Of a stretch of DNA of 64,000 bases, positions 53,281 to 60,574 are shown in pieces. Source of the DNA: Pseudomonas muyukensis (GTDB taxonomy: Bacteria; Pseudomonadota; Gammaproteobacteria; Pseudomonadales; Pseudomonadaceae). Where the stretch lies: assembly GCF_019139535.1 (NCBI RefSeq), contig NZ_CP077073.1, positions 3,624,501-3,688,500 on the forward strand, read 5' to 3'. A model generated the notes under the pieces. That model had not been told where the DNA came from. It saw nothing but the letters and a program-made list of their open reading frames with translations, and made no database searches. The number at the start of each line of letters is the position of its first letter. Position 1 is the stretch's first letter. The translations under genes and the position numbers were made by a program.

Positions 53281-54687
53281 TCATACCGCAGACCGTTGCC
53301 CCCGCCCCTGGCAGCAGGCCAAGTCGGCTACCCGCCGCAGCCACAGGTCGCGTTGCGCCAACAACCGGTACAAACGCCGTGCCTCGGGCCGCACAGTACC
53401 TGCATAGACCGCCCGCAGTTGCACAAGCGTCAACCCGCTGGTCTCGGTCAGCCACTGGCTGACCGGCCCAGGGCATGACCTGCCCTGTAGTGCCCTGTGC
53501 AGATAGGGCAAGGCGACTCGCATGTTGGGATGGCAGCTCGACACGAAGGCCTCAAGGTTGCGCCCATGCGCGTCGAACGGCTTGAACAACAAGCACTGCA
53601 GCTGTTTCTCGCCCACGCCATAGGCGTCACCCAGGCGCTCCTGGGCCTCGCGGCGCAACACCGGCCCCTGCGGCCAGGCCACTGCGTGCTCGCCCAGGCC
53701 AGTGAAATACGCCTGGGCCCCCTCGCGATAGCTGCGTTGTTCGACGGCCTGGGCCCTCAGGCCATGCAGGTGCGCCAGCGGCAGCGGATCGAACAGCCCC
53801 GCCGGCCCCTGGGGCTGGCAGGTGTCGGTCAATTGCCGGCCAAGCATGCGCTCAAGCGGCGCGGCTTGCTCCGGGTGCGGCAGTAACGCCTCGACCGAAA
53901 CCACCCGTACCACCCGCCCCCCCTCTGCCGGGGGTTGAGCTGAAGGGGGGCACAGCGGGTCGGACAAGGCATCACCCAGTTGCCTCATGCCCTCGGCCCA
54001 ACTGACGACACTGTCGGTGCCTGCGCTTTGCGTCACGTGCTCGGTATGGCGCAGGCAGCGCCGCCCCCATGCCATCAGGTGATGCAGGCGCATCGGCGCG
54101 ATGGCGCTGACCAGCAGGTTGGCGCCGTCTTCGTCGCCAAGCGCCTGCGCCAGGCTGGCCGCCAGTTCCACGTAGCCCCTGGCGCCGAGCAGCGCAGCGG
54201 GCAGAGCACCGGTGAGGTGGCCGAACAGCAGCCAGGCCTGGCCCGCTTCGCGGGTCTGGCTGGGCGAACAAGCCGACCGCGCGCCGAACGGCCCCAGTTG
54301 GCCGCCGTCGGCGCGCAGCAGCTCGACCCGAGGGTCGTCCTGGAGGAACAGTGCACTGAAGCAACGCTCGTGAAGGGCCAAGGCCTCGCCGTCCAGGCCC
54401 GGCAACCTGGCCACCAGCACCTGCAAGCGGAAGGTGCCGGCATGGCGCAGGGCAATGATCAACTGGGCGGCCCGCAGGCAGGCCAGCAGGTGCGTGCTGC
54501 GCGAGTCCAGGCCCTGCAGTACCAGCACCCGGAAAGCGCCGATGTTGTCCGCGCCGCCACCCATCACCAACATCCGCTGTACCAGCAACTGCACCGAGGC
54601 GCGCTGCGCCTGGTTCATGTGATCGAGCAGGCGCTGCAGTACCTGCTGGTAGATATAGTGCATGGCCTGATCGTGGGTTGTGCTCAT
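53281..54687 (-). CDS. Uncharacterised 468-aa protein
   Basis: I do not recognise a family. Starts MSTTHDQAMHYIYQQVLQRL with GGAG upstream; the sequence is helical, Leu/Arg/Ala-rich, and has a basic C-terminus (LYRLLAQRDLWLRRVADLAC). There is no signal peptide and no clear membrane helix. A middle segment (GRLVRPARPA-like region excluded) contains a GGGADNIGAFRVLVLQG turn early on. Monocistronic, between the kinase/MATE pair and the mexS terminator. GC-rich codon use matches the core genome, so it is likely a native gene. Confidence 0.72.
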   Translation of the reverse strand: MSTTHDQAMHYIYQQVLQRLLDHMNQAQRASVQLLVQRMLVMGGGADNIGAFRVLVLQGLDSRSTHLLACLRAAQLIIALRHAGTFRLQVLVARLPGLDGEALALHERCFSALFLQDDPRVELLRADGGQLGPFGARSACSPSQTREAGQAWLLFGHLTGALPAALLGARGYVELAASLAQALGDEDGANLLVSAIAPMRLHHLMAWGRRCLRHTEHVTQSAGTDSVVSWAEGMRQLGDALSDPLCPPSAQPPAEGGRVVRVVSVEALLPHPEQAAPLERMLGRQLTDTCQPQGPAGLFDPLPLAHLHGLRAQAVEQRSYREGAQAYFTGLGEHAVAWPQGPVLRREAQERLGDAYGVGEKQLQCLLFKPFDAHGRNLEAFVSSCHPNMRVALPYLHRALQGRSCPGPVSQWLTETSGLTLVQLRAVYAGTVRPEARRLYRLLAQRDLWLRRVADLACCQGRGQRSAV

Positions 54688-54880
54688 GCGTTCGCTCCAT
54701 CTTCCTGACGGCTTCTAGGTGAAGCCCGGATTCTGGCAGTGAATACCGGACCACAGTTGAAGGACGCTTCCTATAACCCTGTAAGACAATTATCGGAATG
54801 CCGTGTCAGGGCTTGCAGCCGTCAGCTTTGCGCCTGTCGACCGTCAGGCAGATGCCCCCTACTCTAAGCCTGCGCCCATG

Positions 54881-54906
54881 AAAAAGCCCGGGGCGATACC
54901 CGGGCT
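54881..54906 (-). terminator. Rho-independent terminator of mexS
   Basis: Stem AGCCCGGG / CCCGGGCT (54885-54892 and 54899-54906) with a six-base loop. On the minus strand the stem is followed by TTTTT, so it terminates the leftward mexS transcript. Confidence 0.8.
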
Positions 54907-54929
54907 TCGCTATCAGGCCAGCGCGCGCA

Positions 54930-55952
54930 TCACTGCACGCCCATGTCCAGCACCACGCGCCCGCCACAGGGGCACTCATCCATGTAGCGATGCGCCTCGA
55001 CCACCTGGTCGAATGGGTAGACCTTGATGATCTGCGGCGTCAGCAGCTGATCGGCGGTGAACTGGTTGATATCGCGCAGCGCCCGTTGCAACGCCACCTG
55101 GTCCTGGGCGATACCCAGCTCCGGCTTGCCGGTGAAGTTGCCGATGCAGTGCACATGGAACTGAATGTTCTTCTGGAACGCCGCGCAGGCCGGGAACGGC
55201 GTCTGGTTGCCGCCCTGCAGCCCGTACAGCACCAGGCTGCCGCGGGGCGCCAGGGCATCGCCTAGCAGCGACATCTGCGGCCCGCCCATGCCATCGAGCA
55301 CCATGTCCACGCCACGGCCATCGGTGTACTTGCCCACCTGCATCAGCAGGTCCTGCTCCTCGCTGACGATCACCTTGTCGGCGCCCAGGCCCAGCAGGTA
55401 CTCGCGTTGCTCCGGCTCCTTGGTCACGGCGAACACCTTGAGCCCCAGGGCCTTGCCCAGTTGCACGAAGGCCGGGCCCGCGCAATGACTGGCGTCGGTG
55501 ATCAGAGCGGTCTGTCCGGCCTTGGCCCGGGCCAGGTCGACATAGGCGAAATAGGCGATCAGCAGCGGCGTGTAATGCACGCTGGCCTCGATCGGGGTCA
55601 GCACGTCGGGGTAACGGGTGATGGCGCTGCGCGGCAGGACGATGACATCGCCGTATACCGGGTGATCGTTGGGGCTGGTGGCCGGGAAGCTGGCGACCCG
55701 GTCGCCCAGGGCTATGTCGTCCACGCCATCGCCGAGCGCCGTGACCACACCGGCCATCTCATGGCCGATGCCCGCCGGCAGGCGCGCCTGGGAGGGGGCC
55801 AGGTTCTGCCGCCAGAGCACGTCATACCAGCTGACGCCAATCGCCTCGACGCGCACCTGCACCTCGCCGGCCGCCGGGGATGGCGCGGCCTGCTCCTCGC
55901 AACGGAGCACATCGGCCTGGCCGAACTTGTGGAAACGGATCATGCGGGACAT
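54930..55952 (-). CDS. mexS: MexS-like zinc-independent MDR oxidoreductase
   Basis: 340-aa medium-chain dehydrogenase/reductase of the quinone-oxidoreductase branch. GroES-like domain with GIGHEMAGVVTALGDGV, Rossmann part with ALITDASHCAGPAFVQLGKALGLKVFAVTK and LGADKVI. The sequence from MSRMIRFHKFGQADVLRCEE through WYDVLWRQN closely follows P. aeruginosa MexS, whose loss raises electrophile stress and activates MexT. Divergent from the mexT homologue with 207 bp between, the same arrangement as in P. aeruginosa. RBS GAGG upstream of ATG 55952. Confidence 0.88.
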   Translation of the reverse strand: MSRMIRFHKFGQADVLRCEEQAAPSPAAGEVQVRVEAIGVSWYDVLWRQNLAPSQARLPAGIGHEMAGVVTALGDGVDDIALGDRVASFPATSPNDHPVYGDVIVLPRSAITRYPDVLTPIEASVHYTPLLIAYFAYVDLARAKAGQTALITDASHCAGPAFVQLGKALGLKVFAVTKEPEQREYLLGLGADKVIVSEEQDLLMQVGKYTDGRGVDMVLDGMGGPQMSLLGDALAPRGSLVLYGLQGGNQTPFPACAAFQKNIQFHVHCIGNFTGKPELGIAQDQVALQRALRDINQFTADQLLTPQIIKVYPFDQVVEAHRYMDECPCGGRVVLDMGVQ

Positions 55953-56159
55953 CGCATACCTCGCCTGTGTGAATCTCGTATTACCACGGACTTTATCCGG
56001 GCTTTGGCGGATCGACCATCAGTGGCTGTTAATAGTCGACATGCCTGTCATTGATTGGGCCCCTGACTTTTATGTGCATTGGCCCCCGGAAATCGGTGCA
56101 GGGTAACAGCCTTTGGCCTTAAGATTCACCCCTGCCCCACTTCTGGCGAGCCGCATCGA
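55953..56159. promoter_or_regulatory. mexS-mexT divergent regulatory region
   Basis: 207 bp between the two starts. It contains GATCGACCATCAGTGGCTGT and the AT-rich TTAATAGTCGACATG (56013-56042), candidates for a MexT-type LysR site, though I could not match the published MexT consensus exactly. Confidence 0.45.
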
Positions 56160-57074
56160 ATGAATCGTAACGACTTGCGTCGCGTAGACCTCAACCTGCT
56201 CATCGTGTTCGAGACGCTGATGCACGAACGCAGCGTGACCCGCGCCGCCGAGAAACTGTTCCTTGGCCAGCCGGCGATCAGCGCCGCGCTGTCGCGCCTG
56301 CGCAACCTGTTCGACGACCCGCTGTTCGTGCGCACCGGCCGCAGCATGGAGCCCTCGGCCCGGGCCCACGAGATCTTCGCCCTGCTGTCGCCGGCGCTGG
56401 ACTCGATCTCCACCGCGGTCAGCCGCGCCGCCGAGTTCGACCCGGCCACCAGCAACGCGGTGTTCCGCATCGGTTTGTCCGACGACGCCGAGTTCGCCCT
56501 GTTGCCGCAGTTGCTCAAGCGCGTGCGTGCCGAGGCGCCCGGTATTGTCCTGGTGGTGCGCCGGGTCAACTACCTGTTGATGCCGACCCTGCTCGCCTCG
56601 GGCGAGATCTCGGTGGGCGTGAGCTACACCAGCGAACTGCCGGCCAACGCCAAGCGCAAGGTATTGCGGCGCAGCAAGCCCAAGCTGCTGCGCGCCGACA
56701 GCATGCCGGGCAGCATCAGCCTGGACGATTTCTGCGCCCGACCACATGCGTTGGTGTCGTTCGCTGGCGACCTGTCCGGGTTCATCGACGAAGCCCTCGA
56801 CGAAATCGGTCGCAAGCGCCATGTGGTGCTGGCGGTGCCGCAGTTCAACGGGCTGGGGAGCTTGCTGGCGGGGACCGATATCGTCGCCACGGTGCCGGAC
56901 TACACCGCCGATGCGCTGACCGCCGCGGGAGGCTTGCGCGCCGAGGACCTGCCGCTGGAGGTGCGGACGTTCGAATTGCACATGGCGTGGCGTGGGGCGC
57001 AGGACAATGACCCGGCGGAACGCTGGTTGAGGTCGCGGATACAGATGTTCTTTGGCGACCCTGAGAGTCTCTAG
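56160..57074 (+). CDS. mexT: MexT-like LysR-family regulator
   Basis: 304-aa LTTR very close in sequence to P. aeruginosa MexT, including MNRNDLRRVDLNLLIVFETL, HERSVTRAAEKLFLGQPAIS (HTH), DPLFVRTGRSMEPSARAHEI, the SDDAEFALLPQLLKR stretch and the C-terminal ERWLRSRIQMFFGDPESL. In P. aeruginosa it activates mexS and the mexEF-oprN efflux operon under redox or electrophile stress. No mexEF-oprN follows here: 670 bp of apparently noncoding DNA and an island-like region come next. Start ATG at 56160; the frame opens at 56079. Confidence 0.9.
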   Translation: MNRNDLRRVDLNLLIVFETLMHERSVTRAAEKLFLGQPAISAALSRLRNLFDDPLFVRTGRSMEPSARAHEIFALLSPALDSISTAVSRAAEFDPATSNAVFRIGLSDDAEFALLPQLLKRVRAEAPGIVLVVRRVNYLLMPTLLASGEISVGVSYTSELPANAKRKVLRRSKPKLLRADSMPGSISLDDFCARPHALVSFAGDLSGFIDEALDEIGRKRHVVLAVPQFNGLGSLLAGTDIVATVPDYTADALTAAGGLRAEDLPLEVRTFELHMAWRGAQDNDPAERWLRSRIQMFFGDPESL

Positions 57075-57742
57075 GCGTCGTCGGGCAGGCTGTTCATCTG
57101 ATCACTTCTGTCTTTTCATAGACCGTGAAGCTCTATTCACTTCCAGTGGATTGCTACATTAGGGGCACATCTGAGGGTATGCTTTGGATGATTTGAAAAT
57201 GATACCCCCAGTCTAAGGTCCAACTGTAAGGGGCCGGCGACCACACCTTCCCGACTCCGCCGCCGAAAGCCATGGTGTTCACTTAATACGAGGGCACCAT
57301 CGCCCTTAATGCTGGAGTTCGGAAGGTGACTTTGCCGAACGAATGCGCCACATCCTCCATCAGCTCCTTCGCTATCCCGTTCAGGTAATAGCTGCCCACA
57401 CCAAGGTCACCTTCCTGCCCTGTAACTGCCTACTACATCCAAGCCCTTTACCGTTTCGCGAGAGCGGCGGAGATGGGTTTGTCGACTTTTTACCCTAGTT
57501 TATCCTGTGGCGCAGCTTGAAGCGTTGGACCGACTTGGCTCGTTAGTGCTTGTAGTTAATTCACACTTTCGCCCTTCAGCCTGCATTTTTCACCCCGTCC
57601 GGCGGGCAGGCCAGCGATAACTCGCATGCACCGCCTAGCAACATAAGGGTTCAGGCTAGTGCCAAGAAGGATCTTTGCTGGTCACTACGTTCGGGTGCAG
57701 CGAAGCAGCCGCGCTCGCCTTGATAGGGGCTCGGCAAGACTG
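57075..57742. other. Long noncoding region at island edge
   Basis: 668 bp without a convincing gene, with GC lower than to the left. A short open stretch on the minus strand (57283-57429, 48 codons, containing YYLNGIAKELMEDVAHSFGK) reads protein-like but has upstream stops and no RBS, so it may be a gene fragment. Otherwise nothing identified. Likely junction debris between the chromosome and an integrated island; I saw no tRNA end or attachment duplication. Confidence 0.5.
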
Positions 57743-58618
57743 TCAGTTGGGACTTTTATAGCCTGGGGCAAGCTTGGCGCTTTTAACACCATAAAGAGCT
57801 AGAGGGTCGCTCAACCAGAGTCGATATGCCTCGTCTGCAATGCTGTGATCAGTCGAGCAGTCTACGTGGTACTGCTGCAGTACATACCCAGCCATTGCTG
57901 CACGCACACGCAGCTTGAGTACACCATCAGGCATGTCGTAGTCCCGCATCATGATCTGAGAGCAATTTTTATCCGGGTGTGGAACCAGGGGTAGATCCAA
58001 CATCCGATTCCACTGGTCGTCATTTCTTAGATTTTCGTTCTCCAGAGGCTTCTGCCCCTGCTGAATCTGAGCAGCACCGATTCTGGCTAGAACAAAGTCC
58101 ACAAAATCTTTGCGCTTTCTATCGTAAGCCCGAACATGCCAGCGCAGGCCATCACAGCTAATGGCGAAGGGCACAATTTCACGCTCAGATTCACCCGATG
58201 CCGACGTGTAGCTGATTCTCACTACCTGATTCAGGCTAATCGCGCGCGCGATCGGCGCCAGGATCTCCACCTTAGGCTGGCTGAGCAGCGAAACGGACTC
58301 GTTGAGAATGAGCGGCTTCTCACCATCCAGGCTGTATCCGTATCCCTGCGTTAGAGCAGTGAGTACTCGCTCAGGCGGATGCTCTACCAGCGGAGAGAAT
58401 GTATCTCGAATTACATAAAGCTTGCTGACGGTGTCGAGCTCAGTGTTGGTCGGAGCTATCTCACGATACTGAGCAAAATCTCGAGTAGCAGCCGCAGCGC
58501 CCAAACCGAATCGATCCATCAGGTCATTACGCGAGACCACACCCGTGAAATACAGGCGAAAATCGATATAAACCAGGCGCTCCCGCTGGGCCTGGCTGTA
58601 GTCGCTCAAGTTACTCAT
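57743..58618 (-). CDS. WYL-domain transcriptional regulator (CapW/BrxR-like)
   Basis: 291-aa regulator. An N-terminal winged HTH (QRERLVYIDFRLYFTGVVSR then NDLMDRFGLGAAAATRDFAQY, residues about 8-52), a central WYL domain with VVRISYTSASGESEREIVPFAISCDGLRWHVRAYDRKR, and a C-terminal WCX-type extension (LKLRVRAAMAGYVLQQY). This arrangement is that of CapW/BrxR repressors, which control CBASS, BREX and other defence loci and sit at one end of them. I chose ATG 58618 (MSNLSDYS) because GGAG lies just upstream. A perfect 20-bp palindrome is located 45 bp upstream of the start. Divergent from the small-gene cluster, its likely target. Confidence 0.87.
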   Translation of the reverse strand: MSNLSDYSQAQRERLVYIDFRLYFTGVVSRNDLMDRFGLGAAAATRDFAQYREIAPTNTELDTVSKLYVIRDTFSPLVEHPPERVLTALTQGYGYSLDGEKPLILNESVSLLSQPKVEILAPIARAISLNQVVRISYTSASGESEREIVPFAISCDGLRWHVRAYDRKRKDFVDFVLARIGAAQIQQGQKPLENENLRNDDQWNRMLDLPLVPHPDKNCSQIMMRDYDMPDGVLKLRVRAAMAGYVLQQYHVDCSTDHSIADEAYRLWLSDPLALYGVKSAKLAPGYKSPN

Positions 58619-58662
58619 GTCCACTCCGTCTTGCCTTTTCACCGTCTTACCTGTCTTGCAGT

Positions 58663-58682
58663 CCGACCAGGAACCTGGTCGG
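58663..58682. promoter_or_regulatory. Perfect 20-bp palindrome, probable WYL operator
   Basis: CCGACCAGGAACCTGGTCGG, two 9-bp arms around AA, lying 45 bp upstream of the WYL gene start. Size and position fit a binding site for a homodimeric CapW/BrxR-type repressor acting on itself and on the divergent genes. Confidence 0.62.
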
Positions 58683-58832
58683 TCGTTTCATAAGGATGCA
58701 TCGTAGCACACGATCGCTTGACCTAATCAAATTGATGATGATAGGCTTTGCTCATGGTTTCGATAGGCCATTATCTATACCACCTGACCTAAATTGGAAA
58801 GGGTTCGGATGGAGGCAAATCAGCCAGAAACG

Positions 58833-58970
58833 AAAAAGCCGATCAAGTTCGCACCTTGACCGGCCTTAGGGAAAAGATATCTGAACTGGTTCCAGATATC
58901 TCTCGCGCTTTGTTCAGAAAGCTCTGCGATGGTAGCCCTTGTGGGTTGCTGACGCAAGGGTAGCGAGTTC
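58833..58970 (-). ncRNA. Structured intergenic segment with minus-strand terminator
   Basis: Three inverted repeats in a row: GCCGATCAAG / CTTGACCGGC (58838-58864), followed on the minus strand by TTTTT and so a good leftward terminator; AGATATCTG / CAGATATCT (58875-58901); and CCCTTG / CAAGGG (about 58936-58960). There is no leftward protein gene upstream of the terminator, so it may end a small RNA transcribed from near 59000, or the hairpins may be in the 5' leader of the rightward operon. Confidence 0.4.
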
Positions 58971-59002
58971 TGTGTTCGAGCCGCCTCAGTAGGAGACATC
59001 CA

Positions 59003-59149
59003 ATGTCCCAGCTTGAGATGTTCGACAAGCCCGAAGGCGAAGGCGAGGTCATCTATCGCATGACCATACGCACCCGCAACGGCAAGGTGATACGCCGCGC
59101 GAACGGTCAGCCGTTCCGTATCGTGCTTCGCCCTAAAGCGGCCGATTAA
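59003..59149 (+). CDS. 48-aa hypothetical protein
   Basis: Small gene with a good RBS (AGGAGACATCCA before ATG). The protein runs MSQLEMFDKPEGEGEVIYRM and then TIRTRNGKVIRRANGQPFRI before VLRPKAAD; a predicted two-strand beta structure with a basic second half (RTRNGKVIRRANG). No family recognised. First gene of the rightward set facing the WYL regulator, 64 bp before the beta-flower gene. Codon use and stop context look genuine, but at this length it remains a prediction. Confidence 0.6.
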   Translation: MSQLEMFDKPEGEGEVIYRMTIRTRNGKVIRRANGQPFRIVLRPKAAD

Positions 59150-59213
59150 TTGGTCACTTAACAGAGCTCAGGGCACATTGGTGCCCTACCCTCCTCTCGG
59201 ATGGAGAATTTTC

Positions 59214-59570
59214 ATGCCCTTGAATTTCTATGATCGAGCCGGTACCCCTATAGCGTATACCGATGATGGTGAGCATATCTTCACAATCAGCGGTCGCCCT
59301 GTAGCCTACCTAAACGACGGTTCCGTCTATTCCTACCAGGGACGACACCTAGGCCTCATGGCTGAAGGAGTGATACGCGATAACAGTGGCCATGTCGCCC
59401 TTTTTACCGAAGGTGCAAGACTTGGCGTTACGAGGCCAATGCTTCGACTGATGCCGCTGAAGGGACTGAAGCAGTTAAAGCCTCTCAAGCAATTACGACA
59501 ACTCAGGCCACTGAAGCCGTTAAATCGTATGACTTGGTCTCAGCTATCCGGCCAGAAATTTTTCTTTTAG
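59214..59570 (+). CDS. 4-fold beta-flower domain protein with basic Leu-rich tail
   Basis: 118 aa. Residues about 1-70 repeat a short beta-hairpin unit: FYDRAGTPIAYTDDGEHIF, TISGRPVAYLNDGSVYSYQG, RHLGLMAEGVIRDNSGHVAL, a pattern of the 4-fold beta-flower (Bflower) domain found in small bacterial proteins. Residues about 88-112 are a strongly basic leucine-rich segment repeating LK-x-L (PLKGLKQLKPLKQLRQLRP), and the end is GQKFFF. The tail could be an amphipathic or nucleic-acid/membrane-binding helix. Function unknown. ATG at 59214 (MPLNFYD); the frame opens at 59178. Confidence 0.75.
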   Translation: MPLNFYDRAGTPIAYTDDGEHIFTISGRPVAYLNDGSVYSYQGRHLGLMAEGVIRDNSGHVALFTEGARLGVTRPMLRLMPLKGLKQLKPLKQLRQLRPLKPLNRMTWSQLSGQKFFF

Positions 59571-59591
59571 ATCTCCACACGGTTGCCCCTT

Positions 59592-59609
59592 CACACACGG
59601 ACGTGTGTG
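59592..59609. promoter_or_regulatory. Perfect hairpin between beta-flower and DUF6338 genes
   Basis: CACACACG-GA-CGTGTGTG, 22 bases after the beta-flower stop. It has no T tract on either strand, so it is not a standard terminator; it may be an RNA-processing or regulator site. Confidence 0.4.
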
Positions 59610-59661
59610 CGGAGTAATCATTCAAGATCCTTCGTTGCTCATCACGAGAGAACCCGGGATT

Positions 59662-59675
59662 TCACCTGCAGGTGA
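59662..59675. promoter_or_regulatory. Perfect 14-bp palindrome upstream of DUF6338-like gene
   Basis: TCACCTGCAGGTGA, 17 bases before the ATG and just upstream of its GGAGG. It can act as a DNA operator or, in RNA, fold next to the ribosome binding site. Confidence 0.4.
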
Positions 59676-59692
59676 GATTTCGGAGGTGCAAG

Positions 59693-60307
59693 ATGGAAGA
59701 CCTAGCTACAAAAATCGTTCCGTTGGTTCAGACTCTTATCCCAGGCTTCCTCACCGCCATGATTTTCTACTGGCTGGCAGATGTGAAAAAGCCTGGCCAG
59801 TTCGAACGCACAGTTCAGGCACTGATCGGTACCGGCCTGATAACCATGATGATCGCAGGCATAAAGGGAGGCCTGGGTTTGGTTGGTGAGCATTACTTCA
59901 CAATGGGTGAGTGGAGCCCCCAGGTAGAGGGTGTCTGGGGTATCGGCCTGGCTGTAGTATTGGGCCTGCTCCTGGCATTCGCATCGAACCACGACTACCT
60001 ATACAGATTCGCCCGATGGCTGACCCTCACCTCGCGATCCTCATATCCAGAATGGATTTATGCGTTTCGCAAGCGGGAAGGTATGAGCGTTGTGTTGACT
60101 CTGCTCGATGGTCGTCGGCTTTTCGGGTATCCCGCGGTTTGGCCAACCGATCCTAAGGACGGGCATTTTCTTATCACTTACCCGTGTTGGATGGACGAGA
60201 ACAACCAGTGGATAGAGACGCCTGGAATTGAGAGCTATCTCATCGCCAACTGTGATGTCTACCTGATCGAATTCTTAGAAGAGGTAACCGAAAATGAGCA
60301 ACGATAA
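59693..60307 (+). CDS. DUF6338-like membrane protein
   Basis: 204 aa. Three membrane helices: IVPLVQTLIPGFLTAMIFYW (about 6-26), TVQALIGTGLITMMIAGIKG (about 37-60) and GIGLAVVLGLLLAFAS (about 80-97), followed by a cytoplasmic beta-rich domain of about 85 residues (SVVLTLLDGRRLFGYPAVWP, HFLITYPCWMDENNQW, ESYLIANCDVYLIEFLEEV) that reads like a small SH3/Sm-like barrel. Similar membrane proteins (DUF6338) are scattered in islands and of unknown role. GGAGG eight bases before ATG 59693. The 3' end overlaps the first proline-rich mini-gene by 14 bases. Confidence 0.78.
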   Translation: MEDLATKIVPLVQTLIPGFLTAMIFYWLADVKKPGQFERTVQALIGTGLITMMIAGIKGGLGLVGEHYFTMGEWSPQVEGVWGIGLAVVLGLLLAFASNHDYLYRFARWLTLTSRSSYPEWIYAFRKREGMSVVLTLLDGRRLFGYPAVWPTDPKDGHFLITYPCWMDENNQWIETPGIESYLIANCDVYLIEFLEEVTENEQR

Positions 60308-60434
60308 CCGACCTAGGCAGCATGTGCTTGAACAGCGGCTTGCCAACGATGGCATGAACGTCAGTCCCCCGGCACCAACAAATATTCGCCCTAAAGTACC
60401 ACCACCAGCTCCGCCGAAAGCCCCGAAGAAATAA
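60294..60434 (+). CDS. 46-aa proline-rich mini-protein 1
   Basis: ATG inside the end of the DUF6338-like gene (14-base overlap, different frame), stop TAA at 60432-60434. N-terminal half is polar (MSNDNRPRQHVLEQRLANDG), C-terminal tail is proline/lysine-rich: VPPPAPPKAPKK with a PPP run. No signal peptide. It is followed nine bases later by the next mini-gene. No known family. Confidence 0.62.
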   Translation: MSNDNRPRQHVLEQRLANDGMNVSPPAPTNIRPKVPPPAPPKAPKK

Positions 60435-60443
60435 GAGGTTAAA

Positions 60444-60569
60444 ATGTACGAAGAAAGAGGGATATCACCCAAACCACACCGGCCAACTCCTGGACAGTCA
60501 AGTCCATCTAAGCCCTTTGCTCAACGTCCAGCTACACCTCCCAAAGCACCACCACCCAACAAACGGTGA
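60444..60569 (+). CDS. 41-aa proline-rich mini-protein 2
   Basis: AGAGG seven bases before the ATG. MYEERGISPKPHRPTPGQSS with tail ATPPKAPPPNKR, again ending in a PPP run and basic residues. 17% proline or more and predicted disordered. Spaced nine bases after mini-gene 1 and five bases before mini-gene 3, so an operon arrangement. Confidence 0.58.
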   Translation: MYEERGISPKPHRPTPGQSSPSKPFAQRPATPPKAPPPNKR

Positions 60570-60574
60570 TCAGC

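Noticed and set aside
55953..56159. Exact MexT box (ATCA-N5-GTCGAT-N4-ACYAT) in the mexS-mexT region
   Set aside because: Related words occur (GATCGACCATCA) but the full consensus was not found on either strand by eye.
58843..59052. 69-aa minus-strand ORF in the WYL intergenic region
   Set aside because: Overlaps the start of the 48-aa gene and the terminator hairpin; composition not protein-like.
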